Of a stretch of 24,136 nucleotides of DNA, positions 16,054-23,882 are shown piece after piece. How positions within the stretch are numbered: position 1 is the first letter of the stretch; each line of letters opens with the position of its first letter. Location of the stretch: the NCBI GenBank assembly GCA_035301285.1, contig DATGUN010000021.1:1-24136 (forward strand), written 5' to 3'. Both the position numbers and the translations under genes were made by a program. This stretch comes from DATGUN01 sp035301285 (GTDB taxonomy: Bacteria; Bacillota; Bacilli; Bacillales; Amphibacillaceae). The notes below the pieces were generated by a model. The model saw only the letters and a program-made list of their open reading frames with translations, did no database searches and was not told where the DNA came from.

Positions 16054-17454
16054 ATGGATGTTTTTCATGTGCTACTCATCATCATTTTATTTCTCATTAT
16101 TTGCGCCGGGCTATTATATATGCAAAAAAAGTTCGTTTCTTTTGGCAAACGTGTTTTGTTCGCACTGGTAGCGGGGATTGTCTACGGGCTTATCCTCCAA
16201 TATATATACGGAGCGACATCGGATGTGATTACGACATCTTCAGATTGGATAAACATTGTGGGAAGTGGCTTTGTATCCCTGTTGCAGATGCTCATTATGC
16301 CGCTTGTGTTCTTCGCCATATTAAAGACATTCACCGACTCCAAACTATCGGACGGATTCGGTAAAATCGGTGGCATCTCGATTGGTATTTTAGTCGGAAC
16401 GGTAGCTATTGCCGGGGCAATCGGTGTTTTATCCGCAGGGATGTTTCAGTTGGAAGGGATTGAGCTGACCGAGGGTGAAGAAGAAACGTCGGCCATCCTT
16501 GGCATCGAGGACCGAATGGAAGATTTGGAAGGCCAATCAATGCCAGATATGATTTTGTCGATGATTCCCAAGAATATATTTCTTGATTTCACCGGGGATC
16601 GGGCCACTTCTGTCATCACGGTCGTCTTGTTCTCCGTTATCGTCGGGATCGCATTCATGGGAGTCAGGCGGAAGCAACCAGAGCAGGCATCTCTGTTCGC
16701 ACGTGGAGTCGAAGTGATTTTTACCATCGTCATGCGCATTGTGACGCTTGTTTTGCGCTTGACACCATACGGGATTTTCGCATTAATGGTCAATAAAGCC
16801 GCGACAAGTGACATAGGGACATTCGTGAATCTGGGCATGTTCATTATCGCTTCTTTCGTCGCCATTGCATTGATGTTCCTCGTTCATATGCTGTTAATCC
16901 GCAGTGCAGGATTGAATCCAATCATCTACATCCGAAAAGCCATGCCTCCACTCATTTTTGGATTGTCATCACGCTCCAGTGCCGGAACACTGCCACTCAA
17001 CATCGAAACCCAGAAGAAAAGCCTTGGGGTGTCGGAAGGCGTTGCCGATGTCGCCGGCGCATTCAGTGTCACCATCGGGCAAAACGGGTGTGCAGGCATC
17101 TACCCTGCCATGCTCGCTGTCATAGTCGCACCAACAGTTGGTATCGATCCTTTTACACCATCATTCATTTTAATGTTACTCGCTGTTGTGGCCATCGGAT
17201 CATTTGGTGTCGCTGGTGTCGGTGGCGGCGCAACATTCGCATCCCTCATCGTCTTATCGACCATGAACTTGCCAATCGCCATCGTCGGGTTGCTTATCTC
17301 GATTGAACCACTGATTGACATGGCCCGCACCGCATTGAACGTAAGCGGTGGCATGACAACTGGCATACTGACAGCAAGAATAACAGGTCATTTGGATCGA
17401 GAAATTTATAACGACAAAAGCGCACACGTGGAGATGGAGGACAGTGTCATATGA
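16054..17454 (+). CDS. tcyP: L-cystine/dicarboxylate:Na+ symporter-type transporter, TcyP-like
   Basis: A 466-residue DAACS-family symporter, close in length to Bacillus subtilis TcyP (about 463). It has about eight membrane helices and the family's re-entrant loops: the first with LSSRSSAGTLPLNIETQ (serine-rich loop HP1), and GQNGCAGIYPAMLAVIVAPT in the seventh helix. MDVFHVLLIIILFLIICAGL is a typical TcyP start. It probably takes up cystine as a sulfur source. The start at 16054 is set by AAAGGAGG seven bases before; the open frame continues upstream to 15922 but that part does not look like protein. A strong terminator follows at 17527. Confidence 0.85.
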   Translation: MDVFHVLLIIILFLIICAGLLYMQKKFVSFGKRVLFALVAGIVYGLILQYIYGATSDVITTSSDWINIVGSGFVSLLQMLIMPLVFFAILKTFTDSKLSDGFGKIGGISIGILVGTVAIAGAIGVLSAGMFQLEGIELTEGEEETSAILGIEDRMEDLEGQSMPDMILSMIPKNIFLDFTGDRATSVITVVLFSVIVGIAFMGVRRKQPEQASLFARGVEVIFTIVMRIVTLVLRLTPYGIFALMVNKAATSDIGTFVNLGMFIIASFVAIALMFLVHMLLIRSAGLNPIIYIRKAMPPLIFGLSSRSSAGTLPLNIETQKKSLGVSEGVADVAGAFSVTIGQNGCAGIYPAMLAVIVAPTVGIDPFTPSFILMLLAVVAIGSFGVAGVGGGATFASLIVLSTMNLPIAIVGLLISIEPLIDMARTALNVSGGMTTGILTARITGHLDREIYNDKSAHVEMEDSVI

Positions 17455-17526
17455 GTATTTCACTCGGTAATCATTCAAATGCTCGGTTGCCCATTTTCGA
17501 AATGAAGTCCCTCAGTATGAACGAAC

Positions 17527-17575
17527 ACTACCACCTAGAAACGATCATTTCTAGATGGTAGTTTTTTGTTTTTCT
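17527..17575 (+). terminator. Rho-independent terminator of tcyP
   Basis: ACTACCA-x-CTAGAAA pairs with TTTCTAG-x-TGGTAGT across a 6-base loop, followed by GTTTTTTGTTTTTC-type T-rich sequence. It lies about 70 bases after the stop codon. Confidence 0.9.
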
Positions 17576-17602
17576 TTGAACTTCTCTCGTTACCTCATTT
17601 TG

Positions 17603-17627
17603 AACGTGTAAGTCATACTTACACGTT
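17603..17627. repeat. 25-bp perfect dyad AACGTGTAAGT-CAT-ACTTACACGTT
   Basis: Two 11-bp perfect arms sit around a 3-bp centre. No T-run follows on either strand, so it is more like a protein-binding site or a short cruciform than a terminator. It lies between the tcyP terminator and the phosphodiesterase leader. Confidence 0.6.
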
Positions 17628-18019
17628 GATTCTTCCTGTAATTCCCTTACCTTTCATTTAAACGATTCGGTTTTCCCGGGTCCTTGTCGACTCCAAATAT
17701 TCCTCTTCGCATAGATATATGTTTATTAATTGTAATAAAAAATGGTTGTTTTTTAAGCTTGTTAAGTCTCTTTATATAACAGAGCCGATAGCATGGCCTG
17801 CTAAAGGTGGAGTGATAAGTGTCCATTCACGATTCCGGGAGCTACCATCACTAAGCGCGCGCGATTAAAAATGATAGTAAAGTGAGGAGGTTCTGACGGT
17901 AAGTGAAGAGGCTAAAGCAACAGACAAGCTCATCCCCACATCATAGAATAACCTATTTTACACACGCTATAAGACACTTGTACAAACAAAATAATGAAAA
18001 ATAAATAGAATAGTATTAA

Positions 18020-18211
18020 ATCTTCCGGAAGATCGCTCAATTAGGGGGAGATTGAATAAAATGGTCGATTTCACCGGTGAAAAATCATTTTTCGAATAGC
18101 GATAATCAATGCTAACCCATTGAATAAAAAGATCCAGAAACGTTATCCCAGTATTGAAGTAGTGGGTTATTTAGGGATGTTTAAAATAGGTAAGATCCTG
18201 TTTTAAACATC
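18020..18211 (+). promoter_or_regulatory. Structured leader before the phosphodiesterase gene
   Basis: This segment packs four dyads: ATCTTCCGGAAGAT (18020-18033), TTTCACCGGTGAAA (18069-18082), TAACCCA/TGGGTTA (18113-18119/18163-18169), and a 15-bp stem with one G-U pair and a 6-base loop (18176-18190/18197-18211). The last ends about 17 bases before the gene's AAGGAG site. It may be a cis-acting RNA, operators, or relic DNA. A 12-codon ORF with a strong ribosome site starts at 18061. Confidence 0.45.
18061..18099 (+). CDS. Tiny ORF or broken gene start (12 codons)
   Basis: AGGGGGAG at 18043-18050 precedes an ATG that encodes MVDFTGEKSFFE and then stops. A minus-one shift in the A-run at 18080-18084 would continue into an open frame ending at 18206 (KIIFRIAIINANPLNKK and onward, 41 codons). 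So it is either a leader peptide or a small gene broken by one base. No family is recognised. Confidence 0.3.
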   Translation: MVDFTGEKSFFE

Positions 18212-18241
18212 TATTAAAATCATTAAAAAAGGAGAAGTTAA

Positions 18242-19075
18242 ATGACGAATCATAAGAAAATTGATATAAAAGCTGAAGATTTCCTAGTCATCGGTCATAG
18301 AGGAGCAAAGGCGTATATTCCCGAAGAAACGTTGTCATCCTTCGAACTTGCTCAAAGTTTTAATGCGGATTATATTGAAATGGATGTCCATTTAACAAGA
18401 GATGGCCATTTAATAACGATGCACGACGATACGTTAAAACGGACAACAAATGTGCAGGATCTGTATCCTAATCGGAGCCCTTGGAACATTGAAGATTTTA
18501 CGCTTGAGGAAATAAAAAAACTGGATGCCGGTTCATGGTTTAACACGGAAAATCCGATCTATGCGAAATCGTCGTATGTTGACCTGAAAGTCCCCACATT
18601 AAATGAAGTATTGGATACGTTCGGGAAAAGTGCCAATTACTATATCGAAACTAAAAGCCCACAGCGCTATCCGGGAGTCGAGCAGAAGTTAATTGACGTT
18701 CTGAATGACCATAATATGTTGGTTAATGAAGAGAGGTATACCCATGGTAAAGTCATCCTTCAATCCTTTGACGAAGATAGTCTCAAAAGACTTTATAACT
18801 TGAATGCTAATATTGCCCTAATCAAATTAGGTGAAACGACATTAGATGATGAAAGAATAGAAGAATTGAAGGAATATGCTGATGGCGTTGGTCCTAATCA
18901 TAAAAACATTGACGAGGATTTTGTTCAAAAAGCAAGAGAGAACGATCTATCCGTTCATCCTTATACGGTGAACACAAGGGAAGACATGGAAAAACTCATC
19001 GATTGGGGCGTCACAGGAATGTTTACGGATAAACCCGATGTTCTGCGTCAGGTTGTAGAGGATAGTGAATCCTAA
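18242..19075 (+). CDS. Glycerophosphodiester phosphodiesterase (cytoplasmic type)
   Basis: A 277-residue TIM-barrel enzyme that splits glycerophosphodiesters into glycerol-3-phosphate and an alcohol. The GDPD signature is complete: H19-R20 (VIGHRGAK), E29 (PEET), E46 and D48 (IEMDVHLTRDG), and H61 (ITMHDDTLKRTT). The late motifs are also present (YYIETKSP; VHPYTVNTREDMEKLIDWGVTGMFTDKPD). No signal peptide is seen, so it acts inside the cell, probably on phospholipid or teichoic acid breakdown products. AAGGAG lies eight bases before the ATG. It stands alone between a structured leader and a bidirectional terminator. Confidence 0.92.
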   Translation: MTNHKKIDIKAEDFLVIGHRGAKAYIPEETLSSFELAQSFNADYIEMDVHLTRDGHLITMHDDTLKRTTNVQDLYPNRSPWNIEDFTLEEIKKLDAGSWFNTENPIYAKSSYVDLKVPTLNEVLDTFGKSANYYIETKSPQRYPGVEQKLIDVLNDHNMLVNEERYTHGKVILQSFDEDSLKRLYNLNANIALIKLGETTLDDERIEELKEYADGVGPNHKNIDEDFVQKARENDLSVHPYTVNTREDMEKLIDWGVTGMFTDKPDVLRQVVEDSES

Positions 19076-19111
19076 ACCGTATTGGCCTGTAAACGTAACG
19101 CCTATCGCATT

Positions 19112-19148
19112 AAAAAATAACCATCCTTTTTGAGGGTGGTTATTTTTA
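19112..19148. terminator. Bidirectional rho-independent terminator
   Basis: ATAACCATCC pairs with GGGTGGTTAT around TTTTTGA, with A-runs before and T-runs after the stem, so it works on both strands. It sits between the convergent phosphodiesterase and MetX-like genes. Confidence 0.85.
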
Positions 19149-19174
19149 TGGCGTTGTTACGGTGATCAGCGTTT

Positions 19175-20212
19175 TTAATTACTGTGTAAATCTATTCGTT
19201 TATACATTTGCAACAAACGCTTTAGGTTGTCATCAATCCATTTATTATCGGTACTGTTGATTCCGCGACCGGCAAAATGGCCCCAGATCGATTCGATTGG
19301 ATTCAAAACAGCATTGGGCATGTGATTGGCCTCATATGCATTATCGTCCGCCCTGCAGAAAAGATCCGTGCTCCCTGGCATCATGCAGGCAAGCGCCTTA
19401 ATGCCTCCGAGTGCTTCATCAAAATCTCCGTTATAGGTAGGATTTTCACTGATATCCGCGAACTGTCCGGTCCATAACATGGCCAGGACATTGTGCGAAT
19501 CCATCTCCATAAAACTCTTTTCCCAGACGCCGGCCACAAAATCTTCCAATGAATCAAACCCCAACTCTTGGTAACGTTCTTCTCTGTAAAACGCCTGCGA
19601 TACACCCCATCCCGCATAAACACGGCCGACCGCACGCATATCATCGGAAGTCAACTGGTTCAATTTACTTGAATCGAAGCCAACTGCTCCCATAAGCGCT
19701 GCTTTCATCCCGTCAAGGACCACATACGTATGTGGCCAAGTCTTTGCGGCGCCATCAAAAGGTGCGATTCGTTCTACCATGTCTGGATAACTTGCCCCCC
19801 ATTGGAATGATTGAATGCCGCCCATCGACCATCCAACCACAAGAGCAATCGTTTTAATCCCGAATTTTTCGGTCACCAGTCGATGCTGTAACGTTACATT
19901 ATCATAAATGGTTACGTGAGGGAAATGCTCCCGATCAAACGGAGGAGACGTATTACTGGGAGACGACGATAATCCGTTACCCAGCAGATTCGGAACGATA
20001 ATAAAGTATTTTTCAGGATCCAGCGCCTTTCCACTGCCAATTAACCACTCATTGTTTTTATGTGTATCTCCAAAAGCAGTCGGATATACAACCACATTGC
20101 TTTTGTCTCGATTTAATGTGCCGTAAGTCTTAAATGCAAGAAATGCGTCAGGCAACACCTCACCCGATTGCAATGTTACATTCCCTAACTCAAAAATATC
20201 ATAATCCATCAT
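19175..20212 (-). CDS. MetX-like alpha/beta-hydrolase
   Basis: A 345-residue alpha/beta-hydrolase of the homoserine acetyltransferase-like group. The nucleophile elbow is GWSMGG with S129; the acid is probably D283 (PGSTDLFC) and the base H312 (WGHFAGRG). LPDAFLAFKTYGTLNRDKSNVVVYPTAF is the classic MetX-like start. True MetX enzymes usually have GGSMGG and GHDAF near the histidine, so a plain hydrolase or another acyltransferase is as likely as methionine synthesis. It is divergent from a LysR regulator, the usual arrangement for a regulator and its target. Two adjacent ATGs at 20212 and 20209 are possible starts; GGAAGGGG lies upstream. Confidence 0.8.
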   Translation of the reverse strand: MMDYDIFELGNVTLQSGEVLPDAFLAFKTYGTLNRDKSNVVVYPTAFGDTHKNNEWLIGSGKALDPEKYFIIVPNLLGNGLSSSPSNTSPPFDREHFPHVTIYDNVTLQHRLVTEKFGIKTIALVVGWSMGGIQSFQWGASYPDMVERIAPFDGAAKTWPHTYVVLDGMKAALMGAVGFDSSKLNQLTSDDMRAVGRVYAGWGVSQAFYREERYQELGFDSLEDFVAGVWEKSFMEMDSHNVLAMLWTGQFADISENPTYNGDFDEALGGIKALACMMPGSTDLFCRADDNAYEANHMPNAVLNPIESIWGHFAGRGINSTDNKWIDDNLKRLLQMYKRIDLHSN

Positions 20213-20244
20213 ACGAACCCCTTCCTTTCATTCATTTGTCTTCA

Positions 20245-20302
20245 TTATAAGGGGATGTTATCATCAACAAAAGTAAACATTTTTGAATATAACGTTCAAA
20301 AA
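20245..20302. promoter_or_regulatory. LysR-type operator and divergent promoter region
   Basis: TTTTTGAA (20280-20287) and TTCAAAAA (20295-20302) form a perfect 8-bp dyad with a 7-base spacer, containing the GAA-N7-TTC layout common in LysR-regulator sites. A perfect TATAAT for the hydrolase lies on the minus strand at 20245-20250, about 30 bases from the dyad. The regulator start codon is 24 bases to the right, so autoregulation is likely. Confidence 0.6.
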
Positions 20303-20325
20303 TAATGAACAAAGGATGATACCCT

Positions 20326-21219
20326 ATGGAAATACGCCAGCTTATCACGTTTAAAACAGTGGCCTTCACGCTGAATTTCACCCGGACAGCTGAGTCCCTC
20401 AACTATGTTCCATCAAATGTGACCATGCAAATACAGTCCTTGGAAGAAGAACTGGGTACGCAACTCATTGACAGATTGGGAAAACAAATTGCCCTTACGG
20501 ATGCAGGAAAACGATTTTTACTACATGCGGAAAATATATTAAATAGTGTGGATGAAGCCTATTTGGCCATGAAAGAAAACGAAAAATTAACAGGTACGCT
20601 CACCATCAGTGCCAATGAAATTCCCAGCTCATATCGGCTTCCGGCCGTTTTGCGGTCTTTTCGTTCACGCTATCCCGGCATACGGCTCATTTTCCGACCA
20701 TTGGGAAATGATCAACTGAAACAAAGCCTTTATGAAGGAAAAACGGATGTTGTCCTCATGCTGGAAGAATCCGTCCGTTCAATGAATATTATGGTCGAGC
20801 CTTTAATAGAGGAGCCGTTTTCTTTTTTTGTTGCACCAGCTCATTCACTCGTACAACAGACACATCTTCACCCAGAGGACTTTCAAGGGGAATCTTTTTT
20901 GCTGACGGAGAAGGGCTGTCCCTATCGCGCACTTTTCGATCGCATCATAGAGGAACAGAGAATCCAAGAAGGTATGATCAATCTGGAATTCAGTAGCGCG
21001 GAGACTATCAAACAGTGCGCAAAAGCCGGCATCGGTATCGCTTTTTTACCTCGAATAGCCGTTGAAGCTGAATTGGATCGTGGGGAATTGATCTCTCTTC
21101 CCTGGGAAATGCCTAATCTCCAGGTTTATACTCATATGGCATGGCATAAAGACAAATGTCTTTCACCTGCCATCAAGGCGTTTTTAGGATTAACAAAAGA
21201 GATTATTGCCCCAGCATAA
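20326..21219 (+). CDS. LysR-family transcriptional regulator
   Basis: A 297-residue LysR regulator. The winged helix occupies residues 1-60 (MEIRQLITFKTVAFTLNFTR, then AESLNYVPSNVTMQIQSLEE), followed by a linker helix and a two-lobed effector domain from about 90 to 290 (TLTISANEIPSSYRLPAVLR; CAKAGIGIAFLPRIAVEAEL). It probably controls the divergent MetX-like hydrolase through the dyad at 20280-20302, with a small metabolite as co-inducer (inference). An AAAGGATG site lies about 8 bases before the ATG. The gene ends before the long inverted repeat at 21321. Confidence 0.9.
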   Translation: MEIRQLITFKTVAFTLNFTRTAESLNYVPSNVTMQIQSLEEELGTQLIDRLGKQIALTDAGKRFLLHAENILNSVDEAYLAMKENEKLTGTLTISANEIPSSYRLPAVLRSFRSRYPGIRLIFRPLGNDQLKQSLYEGKTDVVLMLEESVRSMNIMVEPLIEEPFSFFVAPAHSLVQQTHLHPEDFQGESFLLTEKGCPYRALFDRIIEEQRIQEGMINLEFSSAETIKQCAKAGIGIAFLPRIAVEAELDRGELISLPWEMPNLQVYTHMAWHKDKCLSPAIKAFLGLTKEIIAPA

Positions 21220-21320
21220 TTGCGTTGAGGGTCTAAGTCATATGTGATAGCAATCATCACAAGGCTCATATAACCTATGCATATATAACAAAAAATGTAT
21301 AGAATATTCACTTTCCTAAC

Positions 21321-21389
21321 ATAATGTTCAACAAATATAGAATGTTTAATTCTATATTTGTTGAACATTATTATTTTATAGGTTATTAT
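21321..21389 (+). promoter_or_regulatory. Long inverted repeat overlapping the ArsR/MFS promoter
   Basis: Perfect 22-bp arms (21321-21342 and 21350-21371) flank a 7-base spacer. The right arm contains TTGAAC (21361-21366), which with TATTAT (21384-21389) and a 17-base spacer forms a good SigA promoter for the ArsR-type gene. A repressor dimer pair bound here would block the promoter, so autoregulation by the ArsR-type protein is likely. As RNA it would be a strong hairpin and could also end LysR transcription, though the T-rich tail is interrupted. Confidence 0.6.
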
Positions 21390-21423
21390 GTTTATACAAG
21401 TTTAGAAACTTAGGAGGCTATTT

Positions 21424-22470
21424 ATGGATATTCTAAATACGACTAGCAGAAAAAGGGAATCATACCAAGTTGAGTTCACATATTCACCTTTATGGGAATC
21501 CGCTTTAGGGATTGCCGCTATCACAAACACAAAATTATTGAACACCTTAGAAAAGCCAAAATCATATTGGCAAGGATTAAAAGAGAGTTTTTCTAAGGAG
21601 CTTTTAAATGAGCTAAGATACGTCGAGGAAAATAATACATGGAAGGCATTATTGCAACTTCTTCACTTTTTTGAAGGACAAGATTTAACTCACTTTTGCA
21701 ATTATATTAATGGGTTAAATAATAACAAACTTAAATTTATTTGTTTACCATACATTGGTCAACGTTTCCAAGATGTAAGGACAAAGGCCGCAAATGGTGA
21801 CAACGAAGCTAATTTGAATTTGATTAATGTTACTAAGGATAACCCATTTTTTCCACAGTATATAGATTTTATATTTCATGTTGAGACAGATAAATTAAAG
21901 CAACATCTGATCAGTGTTATGTCTAATTGGTTTAATACTGTTGTGAAACCATCATTAAAAAGAACAATTGATATACTTGAAGTGGATTATAAGTCCAAAA
22001 TTAGCATGGTTGAAACATTTAATTCTGAACAGCTCGTTCATTGGGCTACAGGAGGTGTTGATTATTTACCTGAACCTAGTGTTTATAAAGTGTTGTTGAT
22101 TCCACAGTTTATATATCGGCCTTGGAATATAGAAGCAGATATTGAAGGAACAAAAGTGTTTTACTATCCTGTTTCCAACAAAAGTTTATCACCACAAGAT
22201 AAATATATGCCATCAAACTTTATGATTCAAAAATATAAAGCACTTGGAGATGAAGTAAGGCTTAGAATAATTAAAATACTTTTTGAACGGGAACGATCAC
22301 TTCAGGATATAACCGAAATACTTGATATGGGTAAATCAACTGTCCATCATCATTTAAAAATATTAAGAGCATCTAAAGTTGTTGAGATAAAGGAATCTAA
22401 ATATTGTTTAAAGCTAAATGTTTTAACAATGTTAGAAGAAGAATTAATGGAGTACTTAAAAACTAGATAG
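21424..22470 (+). CDS. ArsR-type HTH regulator with long N-terminal domain
   Basis: A 348-residue regulator. The winged helix is at the C-terminus, about residues 268-345 (KYKALGDEVRLRIIKILFER; LQDITEILDMGKSTVHHHLK). About 260 residues before it (start MDILNTTSRKRESYQVEFTY) form an uncharacterised, probably effector-sensing domain, seen in larger ArsR-like proteins of Bacilli. No cysteine cluster typical of metal sensors is visible, so a drug or peptide sensor is more likely. AGGAGG lies six bases upstream. The gene is A+T-rich compared with its left neighbours and is followed after 11 bases by an MFS exporter, its likely target. Confidence 0.85.
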   Translation: MDILNTTSRKRESYQVEFTYSPLWESALGIAAITNTKLLNTLEKPKSYWQGLKESFSKELLNELRYVEENNTWKALLQLLHFFEGQDLTHFCNYINGLNNNKLKFICLPYIGQRFQDVRTKAANGDNEANLNLINVTKDNPFFPQYIDFIFHVETDKLKQHLISVMSNWFNTVVKPSLKRTIDILEVDYKSKISMVETFNSEQLVHWATGGVDYLPEPSVYKVLLIPQFIYRPWNIEADIEGTKVFYYPVSNKSLSPQDKYMPSNFMIQKYKALGDEVRLRIIKILFERERSLQDITEILDMGKSTVHHHLKILRASKVVEIKESKYCLKLNVLTMLEEELMEYLKTR

Positions 22471-22481
22471 GTGGTTTTGTA

Positions 22482-23720
22482 TTGGATACTCAACTATTAA
22501 AAAATCGTTCCTTTATAGCAACTTGGTTTGGAAATGGAATTTCCGAAATCGGAGGGGCATTTGGTACATTTTGTAACTCGATATTAGTTTACCAATTAAC
22601 AGGTTCTACTTTGGCATTAGGCAGTATGTGGTTACTCTATTTCATACCTTCATTGATTATTCAGTTATTCATTGGTCCATATATTGATCGTTGGAGTAGA
22701 AAATGGGTGATGGTTATTTCACAATGGACAAGAAGTATGATATTTTTAATTCCTTTAGTAGCAGTTCTTTTAGGTAGCTTGGAAGTTTGGCAAATATACA
22801 CTGTACAAATCATTATAGGCTTAATTTCGCCACTTTATGTGCCAGCAAATCATGCTATTACACCTACAATAGTTACACAAGAACAACTGAAGTCCGCAAA
22901 TGCCTATATTGATGGAACTGTGCGTATCATGTCCTTTCTTGCTCCTATTCTAGCAGGCGTTGTTATTCAGTATTTAGGTGTAAACATCACCCTTATGTTT
23001 GTTAGTCTTATGCTTTTTCTAAGTGGTAGTACCTTACTTCTCATAAATGAACAGAGGGAACAGAAAAATACAGCGAGAAATACATGGTTACATGAATTTA
23101 AAGAAGGACTTCATTTTTTCTTTAATCAACGAATAATAGTCTGGCTTGGAGTTTTTTTAGCTTTTGTTCAATTTGGGGTAGGCGTAACAATGGTTACCAC
23201 TCTTCCTTATATTACTGATGTGTTAAAGGGTTCATATTCTGATTATGGGTATTTTATGGCGGGGTTTCCGATAGGGTATTTTATTGGAGCTATACTTATA
23301 CCAGGAATTAAATTTAAAAGTAGAAGGTTATTAATGTTAAGCTCACTGTTTATTGGTGGTATGACTTTTTTTGTCCTATCCTTTAATTACAGCATTTACT
23401 TTGCAATCACTACAGAAATAATTGGCGGCATCGCAATGGCTATATTTAGTATACATAATACAACTATTTGTCAGCAAGTTATCCCAAATCGATTAATGGG
23501 CAAGGTATTTTCTGTTCGTTTATTAATAATCAGAGGAACAATGCCTTTAGGTATTCTAATAGGTGGAGTAATCAGTGAATCATTAGGTATACGACCACTT
23601 TATCTATTCATTGGACTTCTTATTAGCATTGTCGCTTTTATCGGTTTAACATTTCCATACTTTCAATTTATTGATAATAAACTAGAACCTCAAGATAGGT
23701 TGTATACTGAAATAAATTAA
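22482..23720 (+). CDS. MFS exporter
   Basis: A 412-residue major facilitator with about twelve membrane segments. It resembles the MFS_3 (enterobactin-exporter or macrolide-efflux-like) group: FIATWFGNGISEIGGAF in helix 1, the loop motif GPYIDRWSRKWVM after helix 2, and VPANHAITPTIVTQEQLKSA after helix 4. These are usual in drug efflux pumps. The start is TTG at 22482, supported by AGGTGG seven bases before; that site overlaps the regulator's stop codon. Together with the ArsR-type gene it makes a self-regulated efflux unit. The substrate is unknown. Confidence 0.87.
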   Translation: MDTQLLKNRSFIATWFGNGISEIGGAFGTFCNSILVYQLTGSTLALGSMWLLYFIPSLIIQLFIGPYIDRWSRKWVMVISQWTRSMIFLIPLVAVLLGSLEVWQIYTVQIIIGLISPLYVPANHAITPTIVTQEQLKSANAYIDGTVRIMSFLAPILAGVVIQYLGVNITLMFVSLMLFLSGSTLLLINEQREQKNTARNTWLHEFKEGLHFFFNQRIIVWLGVFLAFVQFGVGVTMVTTLPYITDVLKGSYSDYGYFMAGFPIGYFIGAILIPGIKFKSRRLLMLSSLFIGGMTFFVLSFNYSIYFAITTEIIGGIAMAIFSIHNTTICQQVIPNRLMGKVFSVRLLIIRGTMPLGILIGGVISESLGIRPLYLFIGLLISIVAFIGLTFPYFQFIDNKLEPQDRLYTEIN

Positions 23721-23882
23721 TTCACTGGTGTTCCCTTAGTGGTGCGTTGAAGATAAATGAAAACTCTAGAGCTTAGATATTTATAATTGACACCACTTTA
23801 CTGTAAAATAGATAATTAATAAACATTTTCAATATCCGCTTTAAACAATAAAATTACTAACATATTTACAACAGTTTTACCG

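Larger units (their letters stand above)
17455..18241. other. Long non-coding stretch with terminator, palindromes and structured leader
   Basis: Nearly 790 bases with no full gene. It holds the tcyP terminator, a 25-bp dyad at 17603-17627, an imperfect TACCATCA/TGATAGTA dyad around GCGCGCGC (about 17843-17878), an isolated AGGAGG at 17884-17889 without a good start, and the dense leader at 18020-18211. Confidence 0.6.

Noticed and set aside
17820..17950. Possible mobile-element fragment around GCGCGCGC and AGGAGG
   Set aside because: It looked like a familiar element end, but no transposase, intron domain or terminal repeat could be identified, so I left it unassigned.
21321..23882. A staphylococcal-type SCC element at rlmH
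   Set aside because: No ccr recombinase genes, and no second attachment core at the expected left end; the similar TATCATAA string near 19890 lies inside the MetX-like gene.
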